Below, one piece after another: positions 33,631 through 40,252 of a stretch of 43,399 bases of DNA. How positions within the stretch are numbered: position 1 is the first letter of the stretch; the number at the start of each line of letters is the position of its first letter. Under the pieces are notes generated by a model, which saw nothing but the letters and a program-made list of their open reading frames with translations, ran no database searches and was not told where the DNA came from. Where the stretch lies: assembly GCA_001717025.1 (NCBI GenBank), contig MAGU01000027.1, positions 1-43,399 on the forward strand. The letters are read 5' to 3'. A program made the position numbers and the translations under genes. The stretch is from Candidatus Methanomethylicus oleisabuli (GTDB lineage: Archaea; Thermoproteota; Methanomethylicia; Methanomethylicales; Methanomethylicaceae).

Positions 33631-34109
33631 TGGATGCGACAGAGGCGGTTAGGCTGATGTGTGAGCGGCTAGGGGAAGGCGTCCTCGACGCAAGGGCGCC
33701 TAGACCCAGAAGGGCATTCGTCAGGGTGAGAAGGGAGTCGTTCGGCGAGGCGATCAAACACGCTGTACTCGAGCTCGGCTTCTCTCACCTGATGGCGATC
33801 ACGGCGGCGGATGCAGGCGAGGAGTTGGAGGCGCTGTACCACCTCGTATGCATGGACGCGACGGTGCTTACGATTTCTGTAAGGGTGCCTAAGGGCGATG
33901 CGGTGCTACCGGACATGTCTGAGGTTCTGCAGAACGCGGCGATTTATGAGCGTGAGGCCCGCGAGATGATGGGGATCGGCTTCGATGGTTTGAGGGATGA
34001 GGCTCACCTTGTTCTGCCCAGGGGGTGGCCGAGCGATGTGCATCCGCTCAGAAAGGACCGGACCTACGATGATCTGGCGAAGATAAAGCTCGAGCTGGAG
34101 AGGGTGTGA
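33630..34109 (+). CDS. NuoC-like (MbhK/EchD-like) subunit
   Basis: A 159-residue soluble subunit of the connecting module. The C-terminal signature is recognisable: YEREAREMMGIGFDG, then HLVLPRGWPSDVHPLRKD, as in the 30-kDa NuoC/MbhK family. The N-terminal ~70 residues are variable. ATG 33630 overlaps the nuoB TGA. GTG 33627 is in frame just upstream. The stop overlaps the next gene's GTG. It has no cofactor motif, as expected. It stabilises the NuoB-NuoD pair in related complexes. Confidence 0.9.
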   Translation: MDATEAVRLMCERLGEGVLDARAPRPRRAFVRVRRESFGEAIKHAVLELGFSHLMAITAADAGEELEALYHLVCMDATVLTISVRVPKGDAVLPDMSEVLQNAAIYEREAREMMGIGFDGLRDEAHLVLPRGWPSDVHPLRKDRTYDDLAKIKLELERV

Positions 34110-34114
34110 CACAA

Positions 34115-35263
34115 ATGGGCTATGCGTCGACCGTCAAGATGCCTTTCGGACCCCAACATCCCGCTCTCAAGGAGCCGGAGCACTTCCTCTTTGAGCTTGA
34201 CGGCGATACGGTAGTGGGGGTCACGCCACGCATCGGATACGTCCACCGCGGAATCGAGAAGGCGCTCGAGCTCAGCACCTACGGCCACGGGCTCTACCTT
34301 GCGGAGAGGATATGCGGCATATGCACGGTTGCGCACACGTGCTGCTACACCCAGGCGATAGAGGAGCTCATGGGTATAGAAGTGCCTCCAAGGGCAAAGT
34401 ACATACGGACGATCATGTCTGAGCTGGAGAGGCTCCACAGCCATTCGCTCTGGGTCGGGCTTGTGGCGCACGAGGCAGGCTTCGACACACTATTCATGTA
34501 TGCATGGCGTGACAGGGAGGCAATACTCAGCCTATTCCAAGAGATCACGGGTGGGCGCGTCCTCCATGCAATAAACACTCTGGGTGGCGTCCGCAGGGAC
34601 ATATCGCCTGAGTTGGCAGACAAGATCCGTTGCACCATGGAGTACTTCGAGGGAAGGGTGAAGGATTACCGGCGGATCATAAGGACAGAGCCAACGTTCC
34701 TAAAGAGGACGCGTGACGTCGGGGTGCTGAAACCATCGGATGCCGCCAAGCTTGACGCTGTTGGGCCTACGCTCAGGGGGAGCGGCATCAAGGAGGACGT
34801 GAGACGCGATGATCCGTACATAGCGTACGACGAGATGCCGTTCAACGTCATATCCTCGGACGGCTGCGATGTCTTCGCCAGAACCGAGGTGAGGGTGGAG
34901 GAGATGATGGAGAGCATCGGCATAATCCGCTATGCATTGGACCGCATGCCGGCTGGGGTGTTTAGGGTCCGCGCCCCCAGGAACGCGCCGGCTGGGGAGT
35001 GCGTCTCGAGGGTAGAGGCGCCGAGGGGGGAGGACATGCATTTCGCGCGGTCGGACGGGACCGCCAAGCCGGAGAGGTACAAGGTGAGGGCCCCAACGCT
35101 CGCGAATATCCCGGCGCTGTGCAGGATGCTCGTCGGGATACACGTAGCAGACATACCGATAATACTTGCGGGGATAGACCCCTGCTTCTCCTGCATGGAT
35201 AGGATGGTCGTAGTCAGGGGTGGCCGCGCCAGTGGAACTTTGCAGTCAAAAAGGGATGTATAA
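34115..35263 (+). CDS. NuoD-like [NiFe] hydrogenase large subunit, group 4 type
   Basis: A 382-residue catalytic subunit. The N-terminus has KMPFGPQHPALKEPEHF and GYVHRGIEKALE. The L1 motif ERICGICTVAH carries two Cys (about residues 67 and 70) and the L2 motif DPCFSCMDR carries two more (about 357 and 360), so all four nickel-iron ligands remain. ELERLHSHSLWVG and HEAGFDTLFMYAWRDRE match Mbh/Ech large subunits. After DPCFSCMDR there is a tail of 19 residues, like the peptide cleaved during HycE maturation. ATG 34115 has GGGTG at 8 bases. GTG 34106, overlapping nuoC, is equally possible. No hyp or protease genes are in the window. Confidence 0.93.
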   Translation: MGYASTVKMPFGPQHPALKEPEHFLFELDGDTVVGVTPRIGYVHRGIEKALELSTYGHGLYLAERICGICTVAHTCCYTQAIEELMGIEVPPRAKYIRTIMSELERLHSHSLWVGLVAHEAGFDTLFMYAWRDREAILSLFQEITGGRVLHAINTLGGVRRDISPELADKIRCTMEYFEGRVKDYRRIIRTEPTFLKRTRDVGVLKPSDAAKLDAVGPTLRGSGIKEDVRRDDPYIAYDEMPFNVISSDGCDVFARTEVRVEEMMESIGIIRYALDRMPAGVFRVRAPRNAPAGECVSRVEAPRGEDMHFARSDGTAKPERYKVRAPTLANIPALCRMLVGIHVADIPIILAGIDPCFSCMDRMVVVRGGRASGTLQSKRDV

Positions 35264-36219
35264 TGGTCACCTACGAGGTACTCCAGCTCATAGTCTTCCC
35301 GGGCGCCCTCTTCGCCATATGCCTGGCATTTCTCTATGAGTGGGTTGACCGGAAGCTCTTCGCGCGGGTTCAAGGCAGATACGGGCCTCTCTATACGGGA
35401 CCGGCTGGAATCATGCAACCAGTGGCGGACTTCTTGAAGCTCCTCTCGAAGGAGGACATAGTGCCGAGGGCATGCGACGCCAACCTATTCTTCGCCGTGC
35501 CAGTAATGTACGCGACGCTCCCACTGGCCACGCTCTTCATGATGCCCATCGCCGCCCCCGAGGCGCTGATCGCCTTCGACGGCGACCTGATATTCATCCT
35601 TTTTGCGTTCGGAATGATGACGCTAATCATATTCTTAGCCGGATGGTCCTCGGCGAGCAGGTTCTCGGCGATAGGGAGCGTCCGCTCAGCTCTACAGATG
35701 CTCAGCTACGAGATCCCGCTTGGGCTTGTGCTCGTCTGCCCGGCAATAGCCGCCAAGAGCCTCTCCGTCAGCGGGATTGTGCAGTGGCAGGCGGCGAATG
35801 CCACGCTAGGGGCAGCACTCCAGCCCATCGGACTGGCAGTGACGATGGTCTGCCTCCTCGCGGAGCTTGAACTGGTCCCGTTCGACATACCAGAGGCAGA
35901 GACAGAGATAGTCGCAGGGTGGAGGACGGAGTTCACCGGCTGGAGGCTCGCGCTCTTCCGACTTGGGAGGGACCTGGAGGTCCTCCTGGTCGCCGCGCTT
36001 GTGGCGTCGCTCTACCTTGGGGGCGCCCAGCCGCTGTGGCTTATTCCGGCTACAGCAATGTTCGTTGTGAAGACGGCGGCGGTCGTCATGGTCTTCTCGT
36101 TCGTGAGGGCGCTCTTCGCGAGGCTCAGGATAGATCAGATGATATCTGGGATGTGGAAGTATCTGCTGCCCATAGCGGCGTTGCAGGTAGTGCTGGTTCA
36201 GATTGGAGTGGGGGTCTGA
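35263..36219 (+). CDS. NuoH-like (MbhM-like) membrane subunit
   Basis: A 318-residue polytopic subunit linking the catalytic module to the ion-pumping arm. There are about eight hydrophobic segments. Family motifs are YEWVDRKLFARVQGRYGP (first loop), GIMQPVADFLKLLSKED, SALQMLSYEIPLGL and the acidic loop ELVPFDIPEAETEIVAGW with TEFTGWRLALF. These Glu residues line the E-channel in complex I. The start ATG overlaps the nuoD stop (TAATG). It is well conserved, with no truncation. Confidence 0.95.
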   Translation: MVTYEVLQLIVFPGALFAICLAFLYEWVDRKLFARVQGRYGPLYTGPAGIMQPVADFLKLLSKEDIVPRACDANLFFAVPVMYATLPLATLFMMPIAAPEALIAFDGDLIFILFAFGMMTLIIFLAGWSSASRFSAIGSVRSALQMLSYEIPLGLVLVCPAIAAKSLSVSGIVQWQAANATLGAALQPIGLAVTMVCLLAELELVPFDIPEAETEIVAGWRTEFTGWRLALFRLGRDLEVLLVAALVASLYLGGAQPLWLIPATAMFVVKTAAVVMVFSFVRALFARLRIDQMISGMWKYLLPIAALQVVLVQIGVGV

Positions 36220-36223
36220 CGGC

Positions 36224-36622
36224 GTGAGCATAGCGGGTGAGGCGCTGAAGCAACTCAGACGTAGACCGTGCACGATCAGGTACCCAGTAGAGAAGGCGAA
36301 GGTGCCGAATGGGTTCAGGGGCATGCCGGTCTGGGACATGCAGAAGTGCATACTGTGCGTGCTCTGCCAGAATGCCTGCCCGCCGGGGGCGATAAGGCTG
36401 ATAGGCAAGGGCCCAGATGCCGAGATAGAGTACTTATTGGACAGGTGCATCTTCTGCGAGGAGTGCGCCGAGGTCTGCCCCAAGCGGGCGATCGCTATGA
36501 GCCATCGGTTCGAGCTGGCCGGATTCGACAGGTCGAAGATGGCATTCAGGTTCAGGAAGGATAGGCAGGTGCAGGGGCAGCATGATGCGCCAAAGACCTC
36601 CGATTCAACCGGTAAAGGGTGA
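36224..36622 (+). CDS. NuoI-like (MbhN-like) 2x[4Fe-4S] ferredoxin subunit
   Basis: A 132-residue electron-wire subunit. The two cluster motifs are CILCVLCQNACPPGA and CIFCEECAEVCPKRA, each with four Cys. N-terminal TIRYPVEKAKVPNGFRG is the membrane-proximal segment typical of NuoI/MbhN. The basic C-terminal tail is not conserved. GTG 36224, 4 bases after the nuoH stop, has GGGGGT at 8 bases. The track start (TTG 36203) lies inside nuoH. It is the last gene of the plus operon. With no FpoF or NuoEFG gene nearby, ferredoxin is the likely direct donor or acceptor. Confidence 0.93.
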   Translation: MSIAGEALKQLRRRPCTIRYPVEKAKVPNGFRGMPVWDMQKCILCVLCQNACPPGAIRLIGKGPDAEIEYLLDRCIFCEECAEVCPKRAIAMSHRFELAGFDRSKMAFRFRKDRQVQGQHDAPKTSDSTGKG

Positions 36623-36672
36623 ATTGGGGTTGCTTTAGCGGGCAGGATTACCTCCGACAGGAGTGGGCGGCA

Positions 36673-36688
36673 CTGCCATGAATGGCAG
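36673..36688. repeat. perfect 7-base hairpin at the TnpB relic 3' end
   Basis: CTGCCAT-GA-ATGGCAG is a perfect palindrome with a two-base centre. On the minus strand it follows GGAAGCC, reminiscent of the GC hairpin found at the 3' ends of archaeal IS200/IS605 tnpB genes and their guide RNAs. The assignment is from memory of such ends. Confidence 0.4.
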
Positions 36689-36697
36689 GGCTTCCTG

Positions 36698-36874
36698 CTA
36701 GTGGACTCCCAATGGTTCTGGAGACCCACTCTGCTGGCGCTGGTAATCGACCTTCACCCCTCTGAGGCTTGCCCGCCCCGTTCCTGCAACGCAAGGTTGT
36801 AGATGAGCCGGCACTTCTCCGACGCCTCCCCACAACACATTTTCCTGCTCAGGTGTTGGATAGAGTTTGACCAT
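36698..36874 (-). pseudogene. degraded TnpB (IS200/IS605 OrfB) fragment
   Basis: The minus strand from ATG 36874 reads MVKLYPTPEQENVLWGG, the TnpB N-terminal LYPTxEQ motif. One base later, in another frame, it reads SEKCRLIYNLALQER, the CRxxYNxAL motif, then a TGA. A third frame continues VKVDYQRQQSGSPEPLGVH to TAG, resembling the YxxQQ stretch and then a C-terminal tail. Immediately after, QEALPF resembles the common TnpB C-terminus. The gene therefore carries at least two frameshifts and probably a large internal deletion that removed the RuvC domain. No TnpA is seen. It is inactive as a protein. Confidence 0.6.
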
Positions 36875-37267
36875 GGATCAGCCGCATTGATGCGCCCCCT
36901 TCTCCTTTACCTGATTCTAAGCATATGCATTCAGTACATCGTGCTGACCTGACCATAGTCGCGGTGACTGCAGTCGCCCTGCCGTTAACGGTATTGCATA
37001 GGGTTGGGCGAAGACACGCCGGCAACGCCAGCAGGCATTGCGGATCGCATAGATAGGAAGGATGCGTGCGTTTGGAGGCATTTTAGTCTGTTGAGGCTGC
37101 AGCGGCGATCGCCTACAATCCTGCATGGTACGCGTCCGATCCAAGAGGTTAGAGCGGAGCGCATCAGGGGGCCACTAAAGCCAAGGAGCAAATCCGTTTC
37201 TGGATGCGCGGGGAGCAGCTACTGACGCTGCAGAAGCGGCTCAGGCTCGGACAGCAACAGGATGCGA
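36875..37267. other. about 390 bases without a recognisable gene
   Basis: Short ORFs on both strands (for example plus 37004..37225 and minus 36917..37144) have no family features, no SD and overlap one another. The stretch is GC-rich like coding DNA. It may be eroded gene or element sequence next to the TnpB relic. I see no tRNA, CRISPR repeats or terminal repeats. Confidence 0.45.
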
Positions 37268-37591
37268 TTAGACCACGCCGCCGAGGAGCCTCTTTACCGG
37301 AGGCTTGAGAAAATCCTTGAGGCTGTTGAGGATCTTTGTGCCTTTTTCTGTCAGACTGTAATGCTTTATGTTCCTGCGACCATGTATGGTCCACTTGCCC
37401 ACGATCAGACCTTCGTTCTCTAGGCTGTATAGCATGGGGTAGATCACGCCTGTGTGGTAACTTAGGCCGGTTATTGTCTGAACTTCTTTCATTACCAGAT
37501 ACCCGGATCGGGGTCTGTCGTTCAATATTGAGAGGATGAGCATGCGCGTCAAACCGTTGGCAGTGGATCGGATGATCTTTTCGGAGCGCAT
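37268..37591 (-). CDS. PadR family transcriptional regulator
   Basis: A 107-residue winged-helix DNA-binding protein. LTRMLILSILNDRPRSGYLVMKEVQ and SYHTGVIYPMLYSLENEGLI are the PadR helix-turn-helix core. GRRNIKHYSLTEKGTKIL is the wing. The C-terminal dimerisation helix is short, as in PadR subfamily 1. ATG 37591 has GGAGGT at 7 bases. It is transcribed divergently from the radical SAM gene with an AT-rich 79-base gap, so it probably controls that gene and itself. Confidence 0.9.
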   Translation of the reverse strand: MRSEKIIRSTANGLTRMLILSILNDRPRSGYLVMKEVQTITGLSYHTGVIYPMLYSLENEGLIVGKWTIHGRRNIKHYSLTEKGTKILNSLKDFLKPPVKRLLGGVV

Positions 37592-37631
37592 TTACTGACC
37601 TCCATGCTTTCACTCCTAAATACTTTGAAAA

Positions 37632-37652
37632 TGAAAATATTTATATCTTTCA
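37632..37652. promoter_or_regulatory. shared TATA-like region and possible PadR operator
   Basis: TGAAA-(11 bases)-TTTCA forms an imperfect dyad centred on ATATTTATATC, which can act as a TATA box in both directions. The right side is about 19 bases before the GTG at 37671 and the left side about 41 bases before the PadR ATG. Binding of PadR here would occlude both promoters. This is inference. Confidence 0.4.
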
Positions 37653-37670
37653 CATAGGAATCATGATGGG

Positions 37671-39269
37671 GTGAAGGGTTTGGTTCTCGACAAGAAGGTG
37701 ATTCTCACTGCAGACAGGACGGTGATGAGCAACTACGGCAACAGTTTGTTTTATGGGTTCCTATCGACGGCGCCAAAGAAGAGCTTCAAGATACTCTCGG
37801 TCGATCGCATGATGAGGACGATCATTAAGAGAGTCCCTACAGATGACGAGGGTAGGGCAAAGATAGCACCCCAAGGGCTCCGCAGGCTCGAGTCTGCGTT
37901 GGTCGGCTCGGGCGTGCTCGGCGCGGACGAGGTAGCGGTGGCGCCCCCAGAGAATTTAGGCAGGATGGTATCGGGCGCGACGAAGGTGGTAGGGATCACA
38001 GTCATAGACCCGCTAGGAAGGGGGCCGTCCTCGAGCACGTTTGGCGGCGAATACGGAATAATACACGAAGAGACGATCAACTCGCTGCAGTTCAGAAACT
38101 TGATGGAATCAGAGGTCTTGCGAAGAGCCAGGGAGAATGGTGCAAAGGTGATAGTAGGCGGGCCCGGGGCGTGGCAGCTTGGCAGCAGAGAGATGGAGCG
38201 CTTCGGCATAGACGTGTTGGTTGATGGGGAGGCGGAGCTGCTCTTCCCAGAGGTGATCGAATCGGCGTTGGATGGGAGGCTGCAGACGCCAGCCATCATA
38301 AAAACGGACTATAAGATGGTCCCCGAGGCACAGCAGATACCCCCCTTGATGGGAGGGACCATCGGAGGGGTAGTGGAGATATCCAGAGGGTGCGGAAGGG
38401 GCTGCAGGTTCTGCATGCCTACCATGCGAAAGATCAGACACAGATCGATCGAGGAGATAATTGCCGACATAAAGACAAACATCGCATTTGGCCAGAGAGA
38501 CATCTGCCTACATGCGGAAGACGTCCTAAGATATGGCTCGTTCCGCATAGAGGTCGAACCAGACAAGGTCATCCCCCTCTTCAAGGCGGTCAAGGAGGTG
38601 CCAGGCGTCGATATGTTGAGCGTCAGCCACACGGCACTCTCGTCCATAGCGTCCAGCCCGCAGACGGTCAGCAAGATCTCGGAGGTCCTTGAGCTCGACA
38701 GGAAATGTTGGATGGGATTCCAGACCGGGATAGAGACAGGGAGCCCAAAGATCATACAGAACCTAATGAGCTTGAAGCCTGCGCCATTCAAGCCTTCGGA
38801 ATGGCCACAGGTAGTGGAGAACGCCTTTGCGATATGCGCCAATAACAACTGGGTGCCTGCGGCTACTTTAATGGTCAACTTGCCGGGGGAGACCGAGAGC
38901 GACGTGATCCAGACCACAGAAGTCGTGGAAAGCCTATATGGTTACAAGAGCTTGATCGTCCCATTGCTCTACGTCCCGTTCGGGAATGACGAGACGAAGC
39001 CAATGCGCATGATAGAGGATGCGAAGTACTACCACTTCGAGCTTTACAAGGCCATATGGAGGCATGACATGCATTGGCTGAAGGATCTGGCGGCGGATTA
39101 CAGCAGGACTAACGACGCCATCACAAAGATGGCAATCGGTGCCATTGTGAGGTTTGTGAACACTATTGCGGATTGGAGAGTAAAGGCGTATCTCAACGAG
39201 CAGATAGAGAGGCTGAGGCCCAAGGAGGATAGAGCTGAAGATGCCACCCACCCTGCTATTGAGGCTTAG
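37671..39269 (+). CDS. radical SAM protein with a B12-binding-like N-terminal domain (COG1031/1032-like)
   Basis: A 532-residue protein. Residues ~90-210 resemble a cobalamin-binding Rossmann domain: VVGITVIDPLG, AKVIVGGPGAWQL and IDVLVDGEAELLFPEV. The radical SAM core starts with VVEISRGCGRGCRFCMP, with Cys at 241, 245 and 248 binding the 4Fe-4S cluster. The core continues to about residue 420 with ATLMVNLPGETESDV. A helical C-terminal domain follows. The substrate is unknown; it could be a methylase, methylthiotransferase or ring-forming enzyme. GTG 37671 is used; TTG 37680 is possible. The divergent PadR gene suggests induction by a small molecule. Confidence 0.8.
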   Translation: MKGLVLDKKVILTADRTVMSNYGNSLFYGFLSTAPKKSFKILSVDRMMRTIIKRVPTDDEGRAKIAPQGLRRLESALVGSGVLGADEVAVAPPENLGRMVSGATKVVGITVIDPLGRGPSSSTFGGEYGIIHEETINSLQFRNLMESEVLRRARENGAKVIVGGPGAWQLGSREMERFGIDVLVDGEAELLFPEVIESALDGRLQTPAIIKTDYKMVPEAQQIPPLMGGTIGGVVEISRGCGRGCRFCMPTMRKIRHRSIEEIIADIKTNIAFGQRDICLHAEDVLRYGSFRIEVEPDKVIPLFKAVKEVPGVDMLSVSHTALSSIASSPQTVSKISEVLELDRKCWMGFQTGIETGSPKIIQNLMSLKPAPFKPSEWPQVVENAFAICANNNWVPAATLMVNLPGETESDVIQTTEVVESLYGYKSLIVPLLYVPFGNDETKPMRMIEDAKYYHFELYKAIWRHDMHWLKDLAADYSRTNDAITKMAIGAIVRFVNTIADWRVKAYLNEQIERLRPKEDRAEDATHPAIEA

Positions 39270-39310
39270 CCAGGCCCGTAAACAGACGAGCGCTCGGCAA
39301 AAAGAAGGCG

Positions 39311-39319
39311 TTATATTTA
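39311..39319 (+). promoter_or_regulatory. TATA-box-like element for tRNA-Pro
   Basis: TTATATTTA lies 42-50 bases before the mature tRNA start, which suits a tRNA promoter with a leader of about 20 bases. Confidence 0.5.
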
Positions 39320-39360
39320 GGAACAGCCGAATGTAGCAGAGGACCATAGTCCAAGCCGAA

Positions 39361-39436
39361 GGGGCCGTAGTCTAGCTTGGTCTAGGATGCATGCCTGGGG
39401 CGCATGTGATCTCGGGTTCAAATCCCGACGGCCCCA
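39361..39436 (+). tRNA. tRNA-Pro (anticodon GGG)
   Basis: A full cloverleaf is seen. The acceptor stem pairs GGGGCCG with CGGCCCC, followed by discriminator A at 39436. The anticodon arm is CATGC-CTGGGGC-GCATG with anticodon GGG. The T arm contains GGGTTCAAATCCC. The length is 76 bases with no intron. CCA is not encoded (TCC follows), consistent with the cca gene in this window. A T-rich stretch about 10-30 bases downstream (TTTATT, TCTTTTTG) may end transcription. Confidence 0.95.
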
Positions 39437-39489
39437 TCCTAGAGATCTTTATTAGAAATCTTTTTGCCTTATCTTCAAATATGCTTAAA

Positions 39490-39503
39490 GCCTGTTTTCA
39501 GGC
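39490..39503. repeat. small perfect hairpin downstream of tyrA
   Basis: GCCTG-TTTT-CAGGC, 15 bases beyond the tyrA stop in its transcription direction. It may be a transcript 3' stem-loop. It is too short to be sure. Confidence 0.3.
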
Positions 39504-39517
39504 AGGCGCGAAACATG

Positions 39518-40252
39518 CTATGCGTTGCATTTGGTGAGATGCTCGTCTAGTTTGGCGGCTTCCTCGATGAACAAACGCCTCGCGGCTCTTGCGTATTTGT
39601 TCTCCTTTTGGATCATCTCAATCGTCTCGATGTTCCGCTCAATCTGACCTATTGTATGCATGGTCTTCATCACGCTGTGCGTCAGGAACGGCTCGAGGTC
39701 TTCCTTCCTCCCGTAGCCCTCCCGCGCCATCGCGTTCTTTATCGAGAGCAGGGCAAAGTGATGGATCACCTGAACGACCGCCATCACCCGGTCGTGCTCC
39801 TCGGCGCTGGCCTCCTTCACCCGCATCCCCGCGCATGTGAGCAAAGCATTAAGGGGGGACAGCCACGGTCCTGGGCGTACAGGCACGACGACGGTATTCT
39901 TCACCTTCACGCCCGGCGACGAGAAGAGCGGGTGTATGCTGATAAAGAAGATTCGGTCCGGCAGCAACCTGCATATGTCCTCGACGACCCCGCACTTCAC
40001 CGACGAGACGTCTACAAGGAGGGATCCGGGCTTCATGAGGCGGGCTGCCTCCATTGAGGACGGGAGCATCGCGTCTGTCGGCACCGTGAGGACGACCACG
40101 TCCATCCCCGGGAGGGCGGCAGACGTGCCGCCATTTACGCCCATCCTGCGGGCGACGGCGGCAGCCCTGCAGGCATCCCTGCTCATGATGGTAAGGTCGC
40201 AGGAGCCCTTCAGGAGCGCCGCCATGCACCGCCCCATCCGGCCGGTCCCCAC
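39518..40252 (-). CDS. tyrA: prephenate dehydrogenase
   Basis: Oxidatively decarboxylates prephenate toward tyrosine. From GTG 40252 the protein (244 residues) starts MGTGRMGRCMAALL, the dinucleotide loop itself. It continues with VVLTVPTDAML, LVDVSSVKCGVVED, FISIHPLFSSPGVKVKN and the catalytic-region helix EEHDRVMAVVQVIHHFALL. The expected first beta strand KVAVV is encoded in frame immediately upstream, inside the pheA 3' end, without an ATG, GTG or TTG. GTG 40252 overlaps the pheA stop (TAGTG), so reinitiation could start there. A GTT at 40261, 9 bases after GGGGAG, would restore the strand. The C-terminal ~60 residues are helical. Confidence 0.85.
   Translation of the reverse strand: MGTGRMGRCMAALLKGSCDLTIMSRDACRAAAVARRMGVNGGTSAALPGMDVVVLTVPTDAMLPSSMEAARLMKPGSLLVDVSSVKCGVVEDICRLLPDRIFFISIHPLFSSPGVKVKNTVVVPVRPGPWLSPLNALLTCAGMRVKEASAEEHDRVMAVVQVIHHFALLSIKNAMAREGYGRKEDLEPFLTHSVMKTMHTIGQIERNIETIEMIQKENKYARAARRLFIEEAAKLDEHLTKCNA

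Noticed and set aside
26860-36622. Labelling the complex simply as F420H2 dehydrogenase (Fpo)
   Set aside because: NuoB and NuoD carry hydrogenase-type Cys motifs and no FpoF or FpoO gene is present; Fpo kinship is kept only for the L, M and A subunits.
35806-36729. Minus ORF of 307 residues opposite nuoH and nuoI
   Set aside because: Lies antisense to two genes with clear motifs and has no domain of its own.
36875-37267. TnpA transposase gene partnering the TnpB relic
   Set aside because: No HUH motif or catalytic Tyr context is visible in any frame.
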